Shown here: positions 32,611-45,245 of the stretch, in pieces
How the letters are laid out: each line of letters begins with the position of its first letter
How positions within the stretch are numbered: position 1 is the first letter of the stretch
Origin: Manihot esculenta
Lineage: Eukaryota > Streptophyta > Magnoliopsida > Malpighiales > Euphorbiaceae
DNA: 64,000 nt
Reading direction: 5' to 3'
NCBI RefSeq assembly: GCF_001659605.2
Contig: NC_035177.2
Location: forward strand, 5,948,701-6,012,700
Translations under genes and position numbers: made by a program
Notes under the pieces: model-generated
Database searches by the model: none
Seen by the model: only the letters and a program-made list of their open reading frames with translations
Told to the model about the DNA's origin: nothing

Positions 32611-34537
32611 TAACTCGCGGTTGTCAAAGCCGGTCAAAAATAACCTTTCTGGTTATCAACAATTTACAACTGCAGATAGTGGTGAAAGGATCGAATCCAC
32701 AGAGAATTGAATACTTACCTATTTTTCTTATCAAGACCAAGAGAATTAACTGAAACAAAAATAAACAGAAACAAAAATAAAACTGAAAGAGAAATAAACT
32801 GAAAGCAAATATAACTGAAAGAGAAATAAATAAAATTGAAAGCAAAAATAACTGAAACGAGAAAAAATAACTGAAACGAGATAAAACTGAAACAAGATAA
32901 AACTGAAAGCAAAAATAACTGAAACGAGATAAAACTGAAACGAGATAAATCTGAAACCAAAATTAAACTGAAAGTAAAATGAGGAGTTTTGAGATTGATT
33001 CAATTAAACAACTACTGAAAGCAATAAAATAAGTGAATAATAAAATAAAAGAGAAATAAATAATAAGAAAGCTCTAATTGAAGAATTGGATCCACTTCAG
33101 TTGTTGGGATTGATCATTGACACTTAGTTTCTTTTGATTGATTCAATAGATTAGTTATGGAGATGGAAGACGCTTCTCACCACTATGTCTCTCCTTATGA
33201 TTAAACCAATTAGGGAGCATCCTCTAATTAATTACTAATTAACAAATTGCCAAGGAACATCCTTGGGCCTTAGGCATCAAAACAATTGTTAATTGCATGA
33301 AGAGATAGAGAGATCCAATCCTAACTACTCAAACGCATGAGATGTCATTAGATCATACAATTTCCTTAGTTTTTACACCAAGTGTTCTTATGTTTGAATA
33401 ATCCAAGCAATTACGGACTTAAATCATCCAAACTAACATATTATTACTTTGCAATCAAGAATCAACGTAGATCTAAATAACAAAGCAATATTGAAATCAG
33501 GCATGAAATTGCATAAATATTGAACAACCAAAAGTTAAACAATGTTTGATCAAGTCTCCCAATCCATAAAACAACTAAAGTATCACCTAATCTTCAACTA
33601 GAATAAAAGATTTCAGCCTCTCATGACTGAAACAAAAACCAAAAATAAAAGAAAAGAAGAAAGGTAGAAGAAGAGATGTGAATTTCGCAGGTGCCTCCCA
33701 AGGGAGGCTTAAAGGTTGTGTGGAGGCTCCTTATGTGTCTTTTTATAGTTGAAAGTGCTGCCCTAGGTCATACTTGCTTCCTAATTAGTGAAGAGGCTGC
33801 CCAAAGTGCTGAAAAGGAAAGAATCGCGTTCCAAATTCTCCGGAAGGAAAGAGGCGCGCGAATCAGGCTTCAGAAGAGGAAGGATGCGCGCGGATTGCAG
33901 AAGAGGAAGTGGATCGCAGTCATTAATGTGCAGAAGTGGAAAGAAATCTGTCCAGTCTTTCCTTTTTAGGTGGAGCCTTCGTTTGACTTTTGAATGCTGA
34001 ATGAAGAAGAGGCAAGTGCATCTCCTTGAAATCTTGCTGCCTAAACCGGAAGATTTGACTGCTGCAGTATGTGCATATCTTTGAATGAGGAAAGAAAGAT
34101 CTGCGATTTGAATTTCAAATAATCTTCTAACTGAGCTTTCCTTATTTGCTTTTGCTTCTGCACTTCCCTTATTTGAGGACTTTCTTTTTCTGAAAACTTT
34201 CCTTATTTGACACTTTCCATAATTGGCTTCACCTTCTGAATAAGGAAAGAAGAATCTGCAATTTGAATTTCAAAGAATCTGTTGATTGCGCTTTCCTTTT
34301 CTGGCACTTTCCTTATCAGAAAACTTTCCTTATTTAGCACTTTCCATATTTGAAAACTTTTCTTTTTTGGCACTTTCCATATTTGGCACTTTTTGACAGT
34401 TTTAAGAGCATTTTCTCCAGATTGTCTCTTTACACCTAATATCTGCAAAACATGATTAAAACCACAAAATTAGGTAGAAAAGGTATAAATAAACATCAAT
34501 AAGATCATGATAATATGGACTAAAATATGTTATATCA
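32611..34537 (-). mobile_element. B LTR 3, antisense, full length
   Basis: 1927 bp from TAACTCGCGG (TG changed to TA) to ATGTTATATCA. It is the uninterrupted reference for LTR 2. It has the ACTGAAA-type repeat block at 32745-32980 and the complement of the TATA box near 33741-33750 (CTTTTTATAG). Hydrophobic frames such as 32746-33003 come from the repeat block and are not genes. Confidence 0.92.
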
Positions 34538-36419
34538 ATTGGTTTAAACGTCTATACACTTAATCTTCGGACCTTATTGTATTGGCTACAAGCCCAATAG
34601 ATATGTAATCTTATTCTACCATTTGACATATTTCGTGCATAGAATTATTGCTCTAATAATATTAGGGTGTACTTAACATGTTTCTATTGATTAAAAAGGT
34701 TATGAAAAAAGTTTCCACTTAAATAAATAAGTGTTATGATTACAAGTTTAATACTAGTTATTGTGAAATAATAAATTTTATTATTATTTTAAATCATAGA
34801 AATACCGATAAAAAAGGGACAGAAAATTCATTATTATAGGAGTTCTTAAACTAGAATTCCATGAATGTAAATTGAAAATTTTCTTTCATGGGTGTTTTGA
34901 TATTTTCTCATCATTTTATTTTCACTTTATGATTCCATTAAATTCTTGTGGTAAGTTTATAAAATATTGCTTCACTTTATATTTTATTTTAATTAGTAAA
35001 TTAACCTACTTGTATGTAATATAAAAGGGCATTCCTTTTTGCAATAGAAGTGTAACGATTTGTCTAAGAATTTCCTTTAAATTTCTTTCGGTAGATAAAT
35101 GAACTTTTATCTAGAGTCAAGTTATTTTATAATTTTCTTTATTGACATTTGCACAAATATTCCTTTCAGGTTGTAAACATACATAGAATATCGATTTTTA
35201 TATAGAGGGCGTAAGGATTTGAAACCGACAAATTATATAAATAATCAAATATCTAATTGTGATTTGAATTATATATAGTTCCATGCGAATGTAACATTTA
35301 TGTTGAATTACTTTGCAAATTTATTATTTGATCTTATAATGGGTGTAACCAGCATATGTGATTGGATATTTAGCACGTTGAGCTCGTGAAACATAAACTT
35401 TTGAGGGAGATGATGAAATTGTACAAAGATGTGTTAAGGTGCAGTTACTAATCACATGTTGTTTATAATCAATCTAAAGGGAAAATCTTACCCCTTTTTT
35501 CAGCTCATAAGCATACATATAACTATATAAAAAAAATTTAAAATTATTATGTACTTGAGAATTAATCTATGTAAATGCAAGTATAAATTATAGAAATGTG
35601 ATATCTTCAACATAAGTTATGAGATGACAGGCAAGGGGTGTTAATACCACCATCACTGAAATTCCTATGGTACTAACGTGTTACACAAAATCCTCACTTA
35701 ACTAAAATTAGAGAAAGATAGTGAAAAAAATATTGACACTTTTTAAGATAAGAACATGGGAACTAGTTCCATAATAACATGCTTACAATGTGGAAGGTTT
35801 CAAATGTGTATATTGCACTAAACAAAAAGCTAATGGTTCCACCGATTATTATAGAGTTCATGTTGTAGTAAAGGTCTTTCATCAAAGACTAGACTGAGTT
35901 CAAAGAGACGTTTCACTATTGTTAGCACTTGTGTCTACTTGCTAAAATGTCAAACTAAGTCTTCTAAATAATGCTCTTATACTAAGCCTTAGTTGTGCTA
36001 AATTTTCATTGATGGTCTTCAATATGTTTCCTTAATATGACCTAATATATTGTAAATGGATTAAAATGAAATGGATTCTCCATTGTTTACAGTCTAGAAA
36101 AGACTATGGTTTATTTCTCTCTCACTTTACCCCTAATAATTAGTATATATACTAATGCAAATTGGCTAAACATAAATCATGACATGTTAATATCCACTCA
36201 TACAACTTATCTTAGGCCAAAGTTGGTGTAAATAGAACACAATAGCTAATTCTTCCATTACGGTTAAATATAGGGTGATTGGTTTGGCTACCATTGAAGC
36301 AACATGACCACAAATTTTACTTCTTGACATTGATTTTATGCCATCTAATTATTGGATTTATGGTGTGATAATATTGAGGCAAATATAATCTTTTATGCGA
36401 GAACTAAACATATGGGAGA
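34538..36419. other. AT-rich non-coding DNA
   Basis: The first ~60 bp look like another decayed copy of the 44-bp repeat seen at 10283-10515. The rest has no long frame, no LTR ends and no known motif that I can support. Confidence 0.5.
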
Positions 36420-38233
36420 TGACTTGCGGTTGTCGAAACCGATCAAAAATAACCTTTCTGGTTATCAACAATCTTACAACTGTAGATAGTGGTGAAAGGA
36501 TCGAATCCACAGAGAATTGATAACTTACCTATCTTCCTTATCAAGACTAAGAAAATAAACTGAAAGCGAATAAACTGAAAGCAAAATAAACTGACAATAA
36601 AAGTAAAATGGGGTTTTGAGATTGATTCAATTAAACTACTACCGAAAGCAATAAAGTAAAGCAAACAATAAAATAAAGGGATTCAAATATGAGAAAAGAT
36701 CTAGTTGAAGAATTGGATCCACTTCAGTTGTTGGGATTGATCATTGATACTTAGGTTCCTTTGTTTGATTCAATAAATTAGTTATGGAGATGAAAGACGC
36801 TTCTCACCATCATGTCTCTCCTTAAGAATAAATTAATTAGGGAATGTCCTCTAACCAATCACTAATCAACAAGTTGCCAAGGAACGTCCTTGGGCCTTAG
36901 GCATCAAAATAACTGTCAATTGCATTAAGAAATAGAGAGATCTAATTCTAGCTACCCAAACGCATGGAGATATCGCTAGATCATGCAATTTCCTTAGTTT
37001 TTACACCAAGTGTTCTTGTGTTTGAACAATCCAAGCAATTACGGACTTAAAACTATTCAAACTAACAATATATCACTTTATAATCAAGAATCAATTGGCC
37101 ATACACTAAGTGTTCTTGTGTTTGAACAATCCAAGCAATTACGGACTTAAAACTATTCAAACTAACAATATATCACTTTGTAATCAAGAATCAATTGGCC
37201 ATATTGATCAAAATAACAAAGCAATAATGGAATCAAGCATGAAATTGCATAAATATTGAATAAACAAAAGATAAACAATGTGTGTTCAGATCTTCCAATC
37301 CATAAAACAACTAAAGTTTCAACCAATCTTCAACTAGAATAAAGGTTTCAGCCACTCATGGGTGAAACAAAACCAAAAATAAAGAAATAGATGAAGAAGA
37401 GATGTGGCCACTTGCAATCCCATAGGTGTATCCAAGGAGGTGTAGAAAAAGCATGGGGAGGCACCTTATGTGTCTTTTTATAGTTGAAAGTGTTGCCCTA
37501 GGTCCTTACTTGTTGCCCAAGTTGTTAAGTTGCTGCCCAAGAGGCTGCCCTTGTACAACTTGCCGCCCAAGTTGCTCTACAGAGAGAGGGAGGCGCGCGA
37601 CTAGGTCTAGAGAGGGAGAGAGGCGCGCGGCTAGGTCTTTATGTGCAAGGAGTGTTGCCCTAGGTCTTCCTTGCTGCCCAAGTTGAACTCTTGGCTGCCC
37701 AAGTGTTGCCCATGCCGCCCATATCCTTGCATTAATGAGGTGGAGCCTCCTTTTGAATTTTGAATTTTGAATGTGCAAGACTTGAGGTGGCATGTGTGTC
37801 TTCTTTGGCTTCTTTGACAAGCTGAATTTGAATTTCAAATTTGAATGTGCATCTTCTAAAGATTTGGCTTCTTAAATAAGGAAAAGGGATTCTTGAAGAT
37901 TTGAATTTCAAACTGCTCTGCACTTTCCTTGTTTGCAACTTTCCTTATTTAGCACTTTCATTAATGAGCTGAAGCTTGATTTTGGATTTTGAATTCTCTT
38001 AAGGATTTGAAATTTGAATTTCAAATTGCTTTCCTTATTTGGCTCCTTTCAAGGTGCACTTGGCATGCTTGCTCTCTTTTGCTCCATTTTAGGCAGTTTT
38101 AGGGGCATTTTCACCAAATTGTCTCTTTACACAATTTTCTGCAGAATAATATTAAAATCACAAAATTAGACGGAAAAAGTGTAGATTATTATCAATATCA
38201 TCATGATAAAATGGTCTAAATTATGCTCTATCA
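36420..38233 (-). mobile_element. Solo LTR of a B-related subfamily, antisense
   Basis: It starts TGACTTGCGGTTGTCGAAAC and ends TTATGCTCTATCA, 1814 bp, with the duplicated target GGAGA at 36415-36419 and 38234-38238. It follows the B LTR along its length but is clearly diverged; the ACTGAAA block is much shorter. The TATA complement (CTTTTTATAG) is near 37475. A 100-bp internal tandem duplication is listed separately. Confidence 0.92.
37003..37202 (+). repeat. 100-bp tandem duplication inside the B-related solo LTR
   Basis: The segment starting ACACCAAGTGTTCTTGTGTT is repeated once with period exactly 100 bp, with only two or three differences. Other B LTRs have it once, so it arose in this copy or subfamily. 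Confidence 0.9.
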
Positions 38234-38238
38234 GGAGA

Positions 38239-39912
38239 TAAAGTGAATGAGAAGAAAATTGAGATACAATTCATTTCATCAAAGGACCAAATATCGATTT
38301 AATCACTAAGGTTGTCTTTAAATTGTGTCATTCCCTTCATCGTCATCTAACTATTTGACCAACAAATGGCTCAAATTAAGGGTGTATTATAAAGACAATG
38401 CATATCTCTTATAACCAATATATTCTTTTCTCCTCTTTTTCTATTTATATAATACAAGAGGAAATGTCTATCTAATGAAAAATTCTGAAATACAAGATTT
38501 ATATGTACAATGATTTTATTATAACCATTAATCATCATAGGTCTTATGTAGATTTCTCTATGATCAATGATCAAGTATCTTAATCATAGTATATATAATG
38601 ATTTTTTTTAAAAAAAACCTTTCCTAGATCAATATGGGGAAAAGAAGAGATAAAAGAAAACATCAAATTAAAAAATAAAATCTAGCAAAATATAATGTAA
38701 ATAACCAATTTAAAATGTAAGACATCTATTTTAAGAAGCATAACAATTCAATCCTTTGTTATGATCCACTTTCCATAAACAAAATAGGCCTAAAACGTCT
38801 CGCACACTATGCCGCAGTGATAAAAATACTTGTACCGTGTGCTAGGCGCCCAGGTTCGATCCTTAGAGGATTGCACTTATATGTCTAAACACCAAATAGA
38901 GACATGTGAAGCATCTGTGTTGCTCTGTGTATGCCAGACTATTTTTTCTAGATGTCTAGCAGGGGGCTTCTTAGACCGGAGTTAACTCCGCAAATATAAT
39001 TGTTCCTTGAATAGCTCATATTGCATATATATTACATTTTTCTATCTTCACCACTTGTTTTCAAATCTTCAAAGTTCCAATCCCTCCTCATTCCAGAGCT
39101 CCTCACCAATTTAGGTTCATCACATCCTTTAAATGCCATTGTTTCCATATTCTTTAGGCGTTGATGATTCTTCTTTGTAATCATCAAAGTACTTTTTCTA
39201 CTTTTCTCGTAAGTTGGGCTTAAGTTTCAAGACCAACTCCATTCTCCTTTCATACATGATAATTTTCTATAAGCTTTTTCTGTATTACACTCTCTACCAG
39301 AATTACTTCTTTGCATGTCTTGGCAAGGCATTGAAACTCATGGTTAAAATATATATATGATGGCTAGTATAGGAGATGAATCAAGACAATGAAAATGGGA
39401 GTTGGTGAGGAGGAAGAGAGATGTCTATATTGTTATTATAATGCATTTCAAAATATGAAGAACAAAATGAAAAGGATAATAAATTTAAAGTGATTAGTGA
39501 AATTTTCTTTATTTGGAAAGATTACCGCCACATTACTAATATTGTCCAAACTTACAACTAAGCCAATTTTTATCTTTTATTATTTAATTATTTGTGTGTA
39601 AATGAGCTGACAATTTGAGCTCAGCTGTGATGAGATGCTACTCTTTTTATTTGTCATATTTCATAACATAAATGGTTGTTTTTTTTTTTTTTTCTCTTTA
39701 CTTTTATAATTTTATAATTAAAAAATAGTTGTTTATAAATAAAAACATTGATATCATATTTTGGTAAGGGTGACAACAAGAAAATTATCTAATATTAGAA
39801 GAAAAAAACATAACGTTATATCTAACATACAAAAAAACATATCATTATATCTAACATACATACATATTTATACATACATACACAAATATATACATAATAT
39901 AATAAAACAGGA
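38239..39912. other. AT-rich non-coding DNA
   Basis: No coding frame recognised. It includes a possible SINE (38797-39020), a T run at 39679-39694, and a short repeat of TATATCTAACATACA near 39810 and 39846 that runs into CATACATA repeats. Confidence 0.5.
38797..39020 (+). mobile_element. Possible tRNA-derived SINE
   Basis: GGTTCGATCC at 38853-38862 is a good pol III B box. About 30 bp upstream TATGCCGCAGTGAT could be an A box, and the stretch between (TACCGTGTGCTAGGCGCCCA) is tRNA-like. It is more GC-rich than its surroundings. I cannot find a clear tail or target duplication, so the edges are guesses. Confidence 0.4.
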
Positions 39913-39943
39913 TTCTCAATTGCTACAGTCTAGCAATTGAGAA
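39913..39943. repeat. Perfect 13-bp inverted repeat
   Basis: TTCTCAATTGCTA, loop CAGTC, TAGCAATTGAGAA. It could be the joined ends of a small transposon or a hairpin terminator-like structure. The shorter GGATTCTCCATTGTTTACAG near 36071 is similar to its left half. Confidence 0.75.
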
Positions 39944-41900
39944 CAGTGTTTTGACTCCTTTATTCTCTACCTACATCTCATCTCACACGTCTACAACTTA
40001 TGCCCTAATTGACTTGCGTTTTCAAAATTACCCTTTCATTCGCCTTTTCACAGTGTCCATTTGTCCGATTCCATCGTCTTTTCCCTTCATCGAAACGGCA
40101 TTTCATTGAGAAACTATTTCAGAGCTGTTTGCTTCTTCTCTCGGTAGTGCATGGCCATTCTCGCCGCTCCGCCATCTCTCCATGGGATGGTTGCGTCCTT
40201 GCGCACGTCTAATAATATAAGCTCTATGTTTATACTATTTGTTAGGATTATAAGTTGGTTCGTAAGCTATTTGTTCCGAACATGCCAACTACTATTAGCC
40301 ACTTATAAATGGAGAGGTGAGTGAGCTATAGTTCCCATTCGGCCGGGACTAGTTCCTTAAGCCTCCTTGCATATTTGAAGACTTTCCTTATAAGACTTAA
40401 GGTTTATTTGAATTAAGGAAAAAGTGAGTTTGAACTAAGAAGTGAGCAAGAGCCCAATTGGATTTAGTCTTGAGGTCCGTTTGGCCAGCATTGAAGAAAG
40501 GGAACCATGTAATTTTAATTGCTTAAGGGCATCTTAATGATGAAAAATAGCCTAAGTGAGCATAAAATCTCCAAAATTATAGATATCTCAACTGGCCACC
40601 TAAAGAGAGGAGAGGTAGGACTCCTTTTCTAGTTAACTAGGTTATACATGGATTTTTAAAGAATCATCTTTTTCTTATAACCTAGAGAGAGGCAACTAAA
40701 ATTAATCAATTTTGACAAATCTTTAAGAGGCAGCCAGCCAGCCACCTGAGATTCCAGCAGCTAGGAAAGTCTTAAAACCATTCCCAAAGGACCTACTCTT
40801 TAGATTTTTTTGATTTATTTTGATTATTAAATCCTTATTTAATTCTTTTTACGTTTGTTTCTTATGTTTTATAGGCCTTATAATCAATTTAATAAATATA
40901 TGAGAGGCGAAAACAAGTCCATGGGAGTCCAAAAGGGAAGCATGGTCAAAACATGGACACTAGAGGTGACCAAATGGACTACCAAGCTAAGAAAAGCACT
41001 TTAGGCTCAAATCCAAGACCACAAAGTGGCCCAAAATATTGAGTTGTTGCCATAGAGCCCATAGAAGTGACCAAGCCTAGATGGAGCCTAAAAAGCCCAA
41101 GATTGAAGGCCTTTCACATAGGTTATTTCAGACCAATGGGCCTTGTATTAGTTTAGTTAGTCTTAGGCCTTTTTAATCTTCTTTATGAGTTTGTAAATTA
41201 ATTCTTTTCCTTTCCTCTTTCTCTTAATTGGAAGAAGGGTTGTAAAGGTTTTTAGTCTTTTTTTCTCCTCCCTCCTATTTATAGATGTCTATTCTCTTTC
41301 CTCACCATAGTGTGAAAATGATTTAGTAATTAATTTAGACTCACTTGGTAAATTAAAAGTACCTTTGCATGATAAAGACATAGATAGCATGTCTTAGGAG
41401 TTATTTTTCATATGTGCATGGAATATTTTCAATAGTAAAGACCTTAGAGGGAAGTTGGCAAAAAATGGATTTAAGTATGCATATTAAGAAACCTAGTGTC
41501 TCTTATTTTCTAAGTGCTTACACCAAACTTAGAAACTACAGCATGCTAGGAACACACTCTATTTGCAAATGAACATAGCATGTAAATAAATATGTGTAAT
41601 GGGCCAGCGCTCATTCTAAGCAGTAAATTTCGAGCAAGAAGGGTACCAACGCCTTTTCTCTCTCATTTTTATTATCCTAAACTTAGTCCAAAAAGTATTA
41701 TGGAATCATGAAGGATAATAAACTCTTGCTAGGGGTAAATTCGCAATTCACCTCCTTCATTTGTTTTGGATTTCACTTGCTGGCAACTCGAACAAAATTC
41801 TCTGCTCTTTATTGAGTGAATTAAATATCTTGATCCTATGGTAACGGTATGGGAAGACAAGACCCAAATCAATTGGAGTGTCACAAATTGCCACCCATAG
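39944..41900 (+). other. Non-coding stretch whose 3' part is probably a Tat/Ogre-type 5' LTR
   Basis: No coding frame is recognised. The end at 41900 abuts a tRNA-Arg-type primer site, and a TATA-like CTATTTATAG lies near 41275, as expected for the LTR of a Tat/Ogre element. I cannot find the LTR start, so the left edge is open. Frames such as 40009-40212 have no family resemblance that I recognise. Confidence 0.4.
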
Positions 41901-41918
41901 TGGTGACTCCCCTGAGAA
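41901..41918 (+). other. Primer-binding site like that of Tat/Ogre elements
   Basis: TGGTGACTCCCCTGAGAA resembles TGGCGACTCCGCTGGGGA, the tRNA-Arg-type site of Tat/Ogre elements, with about four changes. The Tat-type gag downstream on the same strand supports this reading. Confidence 0.55.
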
Positions 41919-43937
41919 TAGAGGATAGTGATCTCGCATGGTTATTTTATTCTATCATTTTATTTCTTATGAAAGTATTACATTGTACAAGCACTAACCA
42001 TACACATTGCACCTATAAGTCTTTCAACTCTGTGGTGTCGAGCCAAGACAGTGCTAGTTCCACTCGAGCTAGTATGAATCAATTTTACATCACAACTTAT
42101 AGGCCTATACCTTAGGGTATAGAAAGGATGATGGACGATTGCTTGTACCTTTGTCTTTCACTTGAGACTAATGGGAGATATATTGTTGGAGTTCCTTCCA
42201 TAGCAAGAACCATCTAATGGCCAGATACAAAGTAAGTATTCACCTTATATAAACCTCAGAAATATGCTACTTTAGGACCCTTGTGCATGTTATGTGTTAA
42301 TAATCTAACCTATGTATTAGATGTATAAGTCTAAAGGAAATTAGAATCGATATCGACCTCAAGTGGAACCTATGGCCAATTAGACTTGAATTCATTTTCT
42401 ATCTTTTAGGGGGCATATGAAAGCCCACTTGCACATCCAAACATGACTTGAACTAAATTCTATGATAATTAGTTAAAATTAAATTAATGGAGATAATAAA
42501 TTCATATGATGAATTCTATTCATATAGAATATGGATCTTAAATAAGAACAATAAATTAATGAGATGAATTATATTTATGTAGGATATGAATCTTAAAGAA
42601 AAAGATAAATTCATTTGATGAATTAAAGGCATGTAGGACAAGAGATTAAAAGAAGGTTAAAATATTTTATTAAACTATACTAGATATGGGCTTAATCTAA
42701 TGTGATATGGGCTTTAAATATATTTGGATGGGATTAAGAGATTAAATATTATTCTCTTAATGGGTCTAAAACCAATATTTATCTATCCCATATTCAATTA
42801 ATATAATTAATTGATAAGAGAATAACTAATTTAATTAATTTAGATATAATAACAGACATATGCATGACACATGTAAAATTATTTTTAAGACCATAAAATT
42901 AAAATATGGGTCAAACTCTCTATGTGAGCTTGGCTCACTTTTTAGTAAAATATCATATTAGGTCTAAGACTAAATATTGATCAAGTCTAATAATCTATTA
43001 ATAGTGATTAGTGGATTTGATTAATTATATTCTGAAATTAATTAATTAAATTAATCATTAATTTAATTAATAATGATTAAGTGATTAATTGATTGATTAA
43101 ATTAATATAGATTAATTTAATTAATTAAAATAAAAATTAATATATGTATGTGATATATAGAAATTCACTCTAGTCTAAAATTATTTTATACATGGTTTAG
43201 GAGTTATTTGGAAAGAGTTTAGGAGTTAAGAATTTAAATCCATAACCACCACCCAATCACCCATCTCTATATAAAAGGACAGAAGTGAGAGAAGTAGTAT
43301 AAAGAGGCATGGTCTCATTCATTATCCTCTCCAATTATTGGGAGCTCCCCCTCATCTTCTTTTTCTTCCACTTCTTCCTTCGCTTGAGAGAAACCATTTT
43401 ATCTCCATTATTGCGAGTCTCCAACTCATCCCAACTATCCTACGAGGCAAACCCCAAGTCTCCTATTTTCGGTACTTTAAAAAAAACTTAGAGATTGAGG
43501 ATTTTGGTATTGGGTGGTGGATCATGCTGAAATCAATTCACGTGGACGAATCAGAAAGTCCATATTTGGAGACCTAAGTTCCACTAAGCGAAGATTAGGT
43601 CTATGCTACAAAAGGTAGGATCCTAAATTTATTTTAGGATAATTAATCTCTTAATTTCTCCATATTGACTAGTGGGTTAAATTTCTAAGACACGAATGTT
43701 ATGTGATAATTTCTTTATATTGATGCATTAATTGATATAATAAAATTAGAGTATTGAGTATGAAATTATAGCAATTAAAAAAAAATTAAAATTTCATAAT
43801 TTTGCCCAAATTTATTTTTACTTTCACTATGAGTGTTGGGCAAGGTCATAAGAACCTTTAGTACAGCCATCATAGATCCAAAGTAAACTAAGAGTGTCCT
43901 TGTCTCGGTCCGTTTAACTACAAAGTATGGGAAGTTT
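41919..43937 (+). other. Leader region of the Tat/Ogre remnant with a probable inserted LTR
   Basis: AT-rich DNA. AATGGGAGATATATTGTTGG near 42171-42190 looks like a copia polypurine/LTR junction, TTTAGGGGGCATATG near 42407 is another candidate junction, and CTATATAAAAGG near 43267 is a good TATA box followed by a pyrimidine-rich leader. These suggest a decayed LTR within about 42180-43790, but I cannot fix both ends. No protein is supported. Confidence 0.35.
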
Positions 43938-45245
43938 TTGAAGACTAGGCTAATAAGGAACACCGTGTTTAAAAGCTCAAAAGGGACAAAGGCTAAGGTT
44001 GAGTTTAATATGCTAGTTACCATGTATGAGAAGGAAGAGATTAGGACTTTGCTTAATGAACTATTTGATAAAGCCTTTGATAGCAAGATGGATAAAATGA
44101 AGAGATTGCATAAGTCATTAAGCAAGCAGCCTATCATAGAAAGGCCCAATCCCATTATAGATGTGGTTGAAGAAAATACTCAAGGAAAAGGCCAAGGTGC
44201 AAATTTTTGGGATAAGGGTAATTATTTCAAACAAAAGGCAAAGAAGCCTAGTAGATAATTTAAGCTTATGTCAAAGAAGTTTCAGAAACTACAAGCCAAC
44301 CTAAGTACAAGTAGAACTAGGGGTAAGGACTTTTTTTATGAAAATGAATTTGACATTAACATAGAGAAGGGCTTGCCAAATAAGTACAAAATGCCAAACT
44401 TGTCAAAGTTTGATGGCACTGATGATTTGAGAGCCCATCTCATTTCTTATTTGATTATCATGAAGACCACTAAGTTGAACAAGGAGCAAATTACTCAATT
44501 TTTTTCTTATCCTTAGAGGGAACCTCATCAACATGGTATCGTGGGCTACAACCTGCTATTAGGAGAGAATAGGAAGAGCCGGTCTGAAGGTTCATTCAGC
44601 AGTATTTCTTATAACACTACTCTGGATGCCACTTCAAAAGATGTGGAGACTACAAAGTAGAAGATCGATGGAACTTTCTCCGAGTTCTTAATAAGGTGAA
44701 GGAAGAAGGAAAAGAAGATGACCAACATACTCTTAGAAAAGGATCAAGTTCATCTGGTCATCAAAAATTTGTTACCTGCTTATTGTGAGAAGCTATATTA
44801 TCTCCCTATCATGGGCTACAACCTGCTATTAGGAGAGAATAGGAAGAGCTGGTCCGAAGATTCATTCAGCAATATTCCTTATAACACTGCTCTGGATATC
44901 ACTTCAAAAGATCTGGAGACTACAAAGTAGAAGATCGATGGAACTTTCTTCGAGTTCTTAATAAGGTGAAGGAAGAAGGAAAAGAAGATGACCAACATGC
45001 TCTTAGAAAAGGATCAAGTTCATCTGGTCATCAAAAATTTGTTGCCTGCTTATTGTGAGAAGCTATATTATCTCCCTATTACCATCTTTGAACAATTGTA
45101 TGATGTGGAAGTTTAATTAAAGGATTGTATGAACGAGCGAAGTAAGACATACTAGCCTAAGATGTGAAACAATTAAATAGCAAAATAAGGAAAGAGTTAG
45201 ATGCTCAAGTCATCAAGAAGCCTATTAGGAAACCCAGAGATTTAC
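43938..45245 (+). pseudogene. Tat/Ogre-like gag fragment with an internal duplication
   Basis: The frame pieces at 43938-44258 and 44268-44516 are followed by gag motifs: L-P-N-K-Y-K-M-P-N-L, F-D-G-T-D-D-L-R-A-H-L, then E-K-D-Q-V-H-L-V-I-K-N-L-L and C-E-K-L-Y-Y-L-P-I, and K-K-P-I-R-K-P-R. These are typical of gag in Tat/Ogre elements. A 270-bp (90-codon) segment is repeated in tandem at 44537-45076. Stop codons and small indels break it throughout. A copia-type LTR interrupts it at about 45246. Confidence 0.78.
44537..45076 (+). repeat. 270-bp tandem duplication in Tat-like gag
   Basis: Two copies with period exactly 270 bp, each containing GGGCTACAACCTGCTATTAG and the E-K-D-Q-V-H-L-V-I-K coding segment. 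They differ at few positions. The period is a multiple of three, so the frame was kept. Confidence 0.93.

Larger units (their letters stand above)
10516..34537 (-). mobile_element. Three-LTR composite of Athila-like family B, with nested family A insertions
   Basis: On the plus strand the order is: LTR (10516-10904, cut), remnant of an internal region with primer site (15190-15377), LTR (15378-29338 with insertions), full internal region (29339-32610), LTR (32611-34537). All are antisense. The outer edges are TGACTCGCGG and GCTATATCA-like TATATCA, flanked by GTTGG (10511-10515) and ATTGG (34538-34542), a 4-of-5 target duplication. The middle LTR is the 5' LTR of one unit and the 3' LTR of the other. 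Inserted in it are the A cluster at 10905-15189, the intact A element at 16607-26414 and the A solo LTR at 26443-28678. Unequal recombination between LTRs is the likely origin. Confidence 0.75.

Noticed and set aside
35400..36400. Possible host gene in the AT-rich stretch between B elements
   Set aside because: No frame above about 60 codons, no splice-linked coding pieces or conserved motif that I can see.
40009..40212. 67-codon frame starting M-T-C-V-F-K
   Set aside because: No recognisable domain, no supporting gene structure, in AT-rich repeat-flanked DNA.
43309..43577. Overlapping frames of 60-79 codons after a good TATA box
   Set aside because: They lie in a pyrimidine-rich leader typical of an LTR transcript and overlap each other; no family resemblance.
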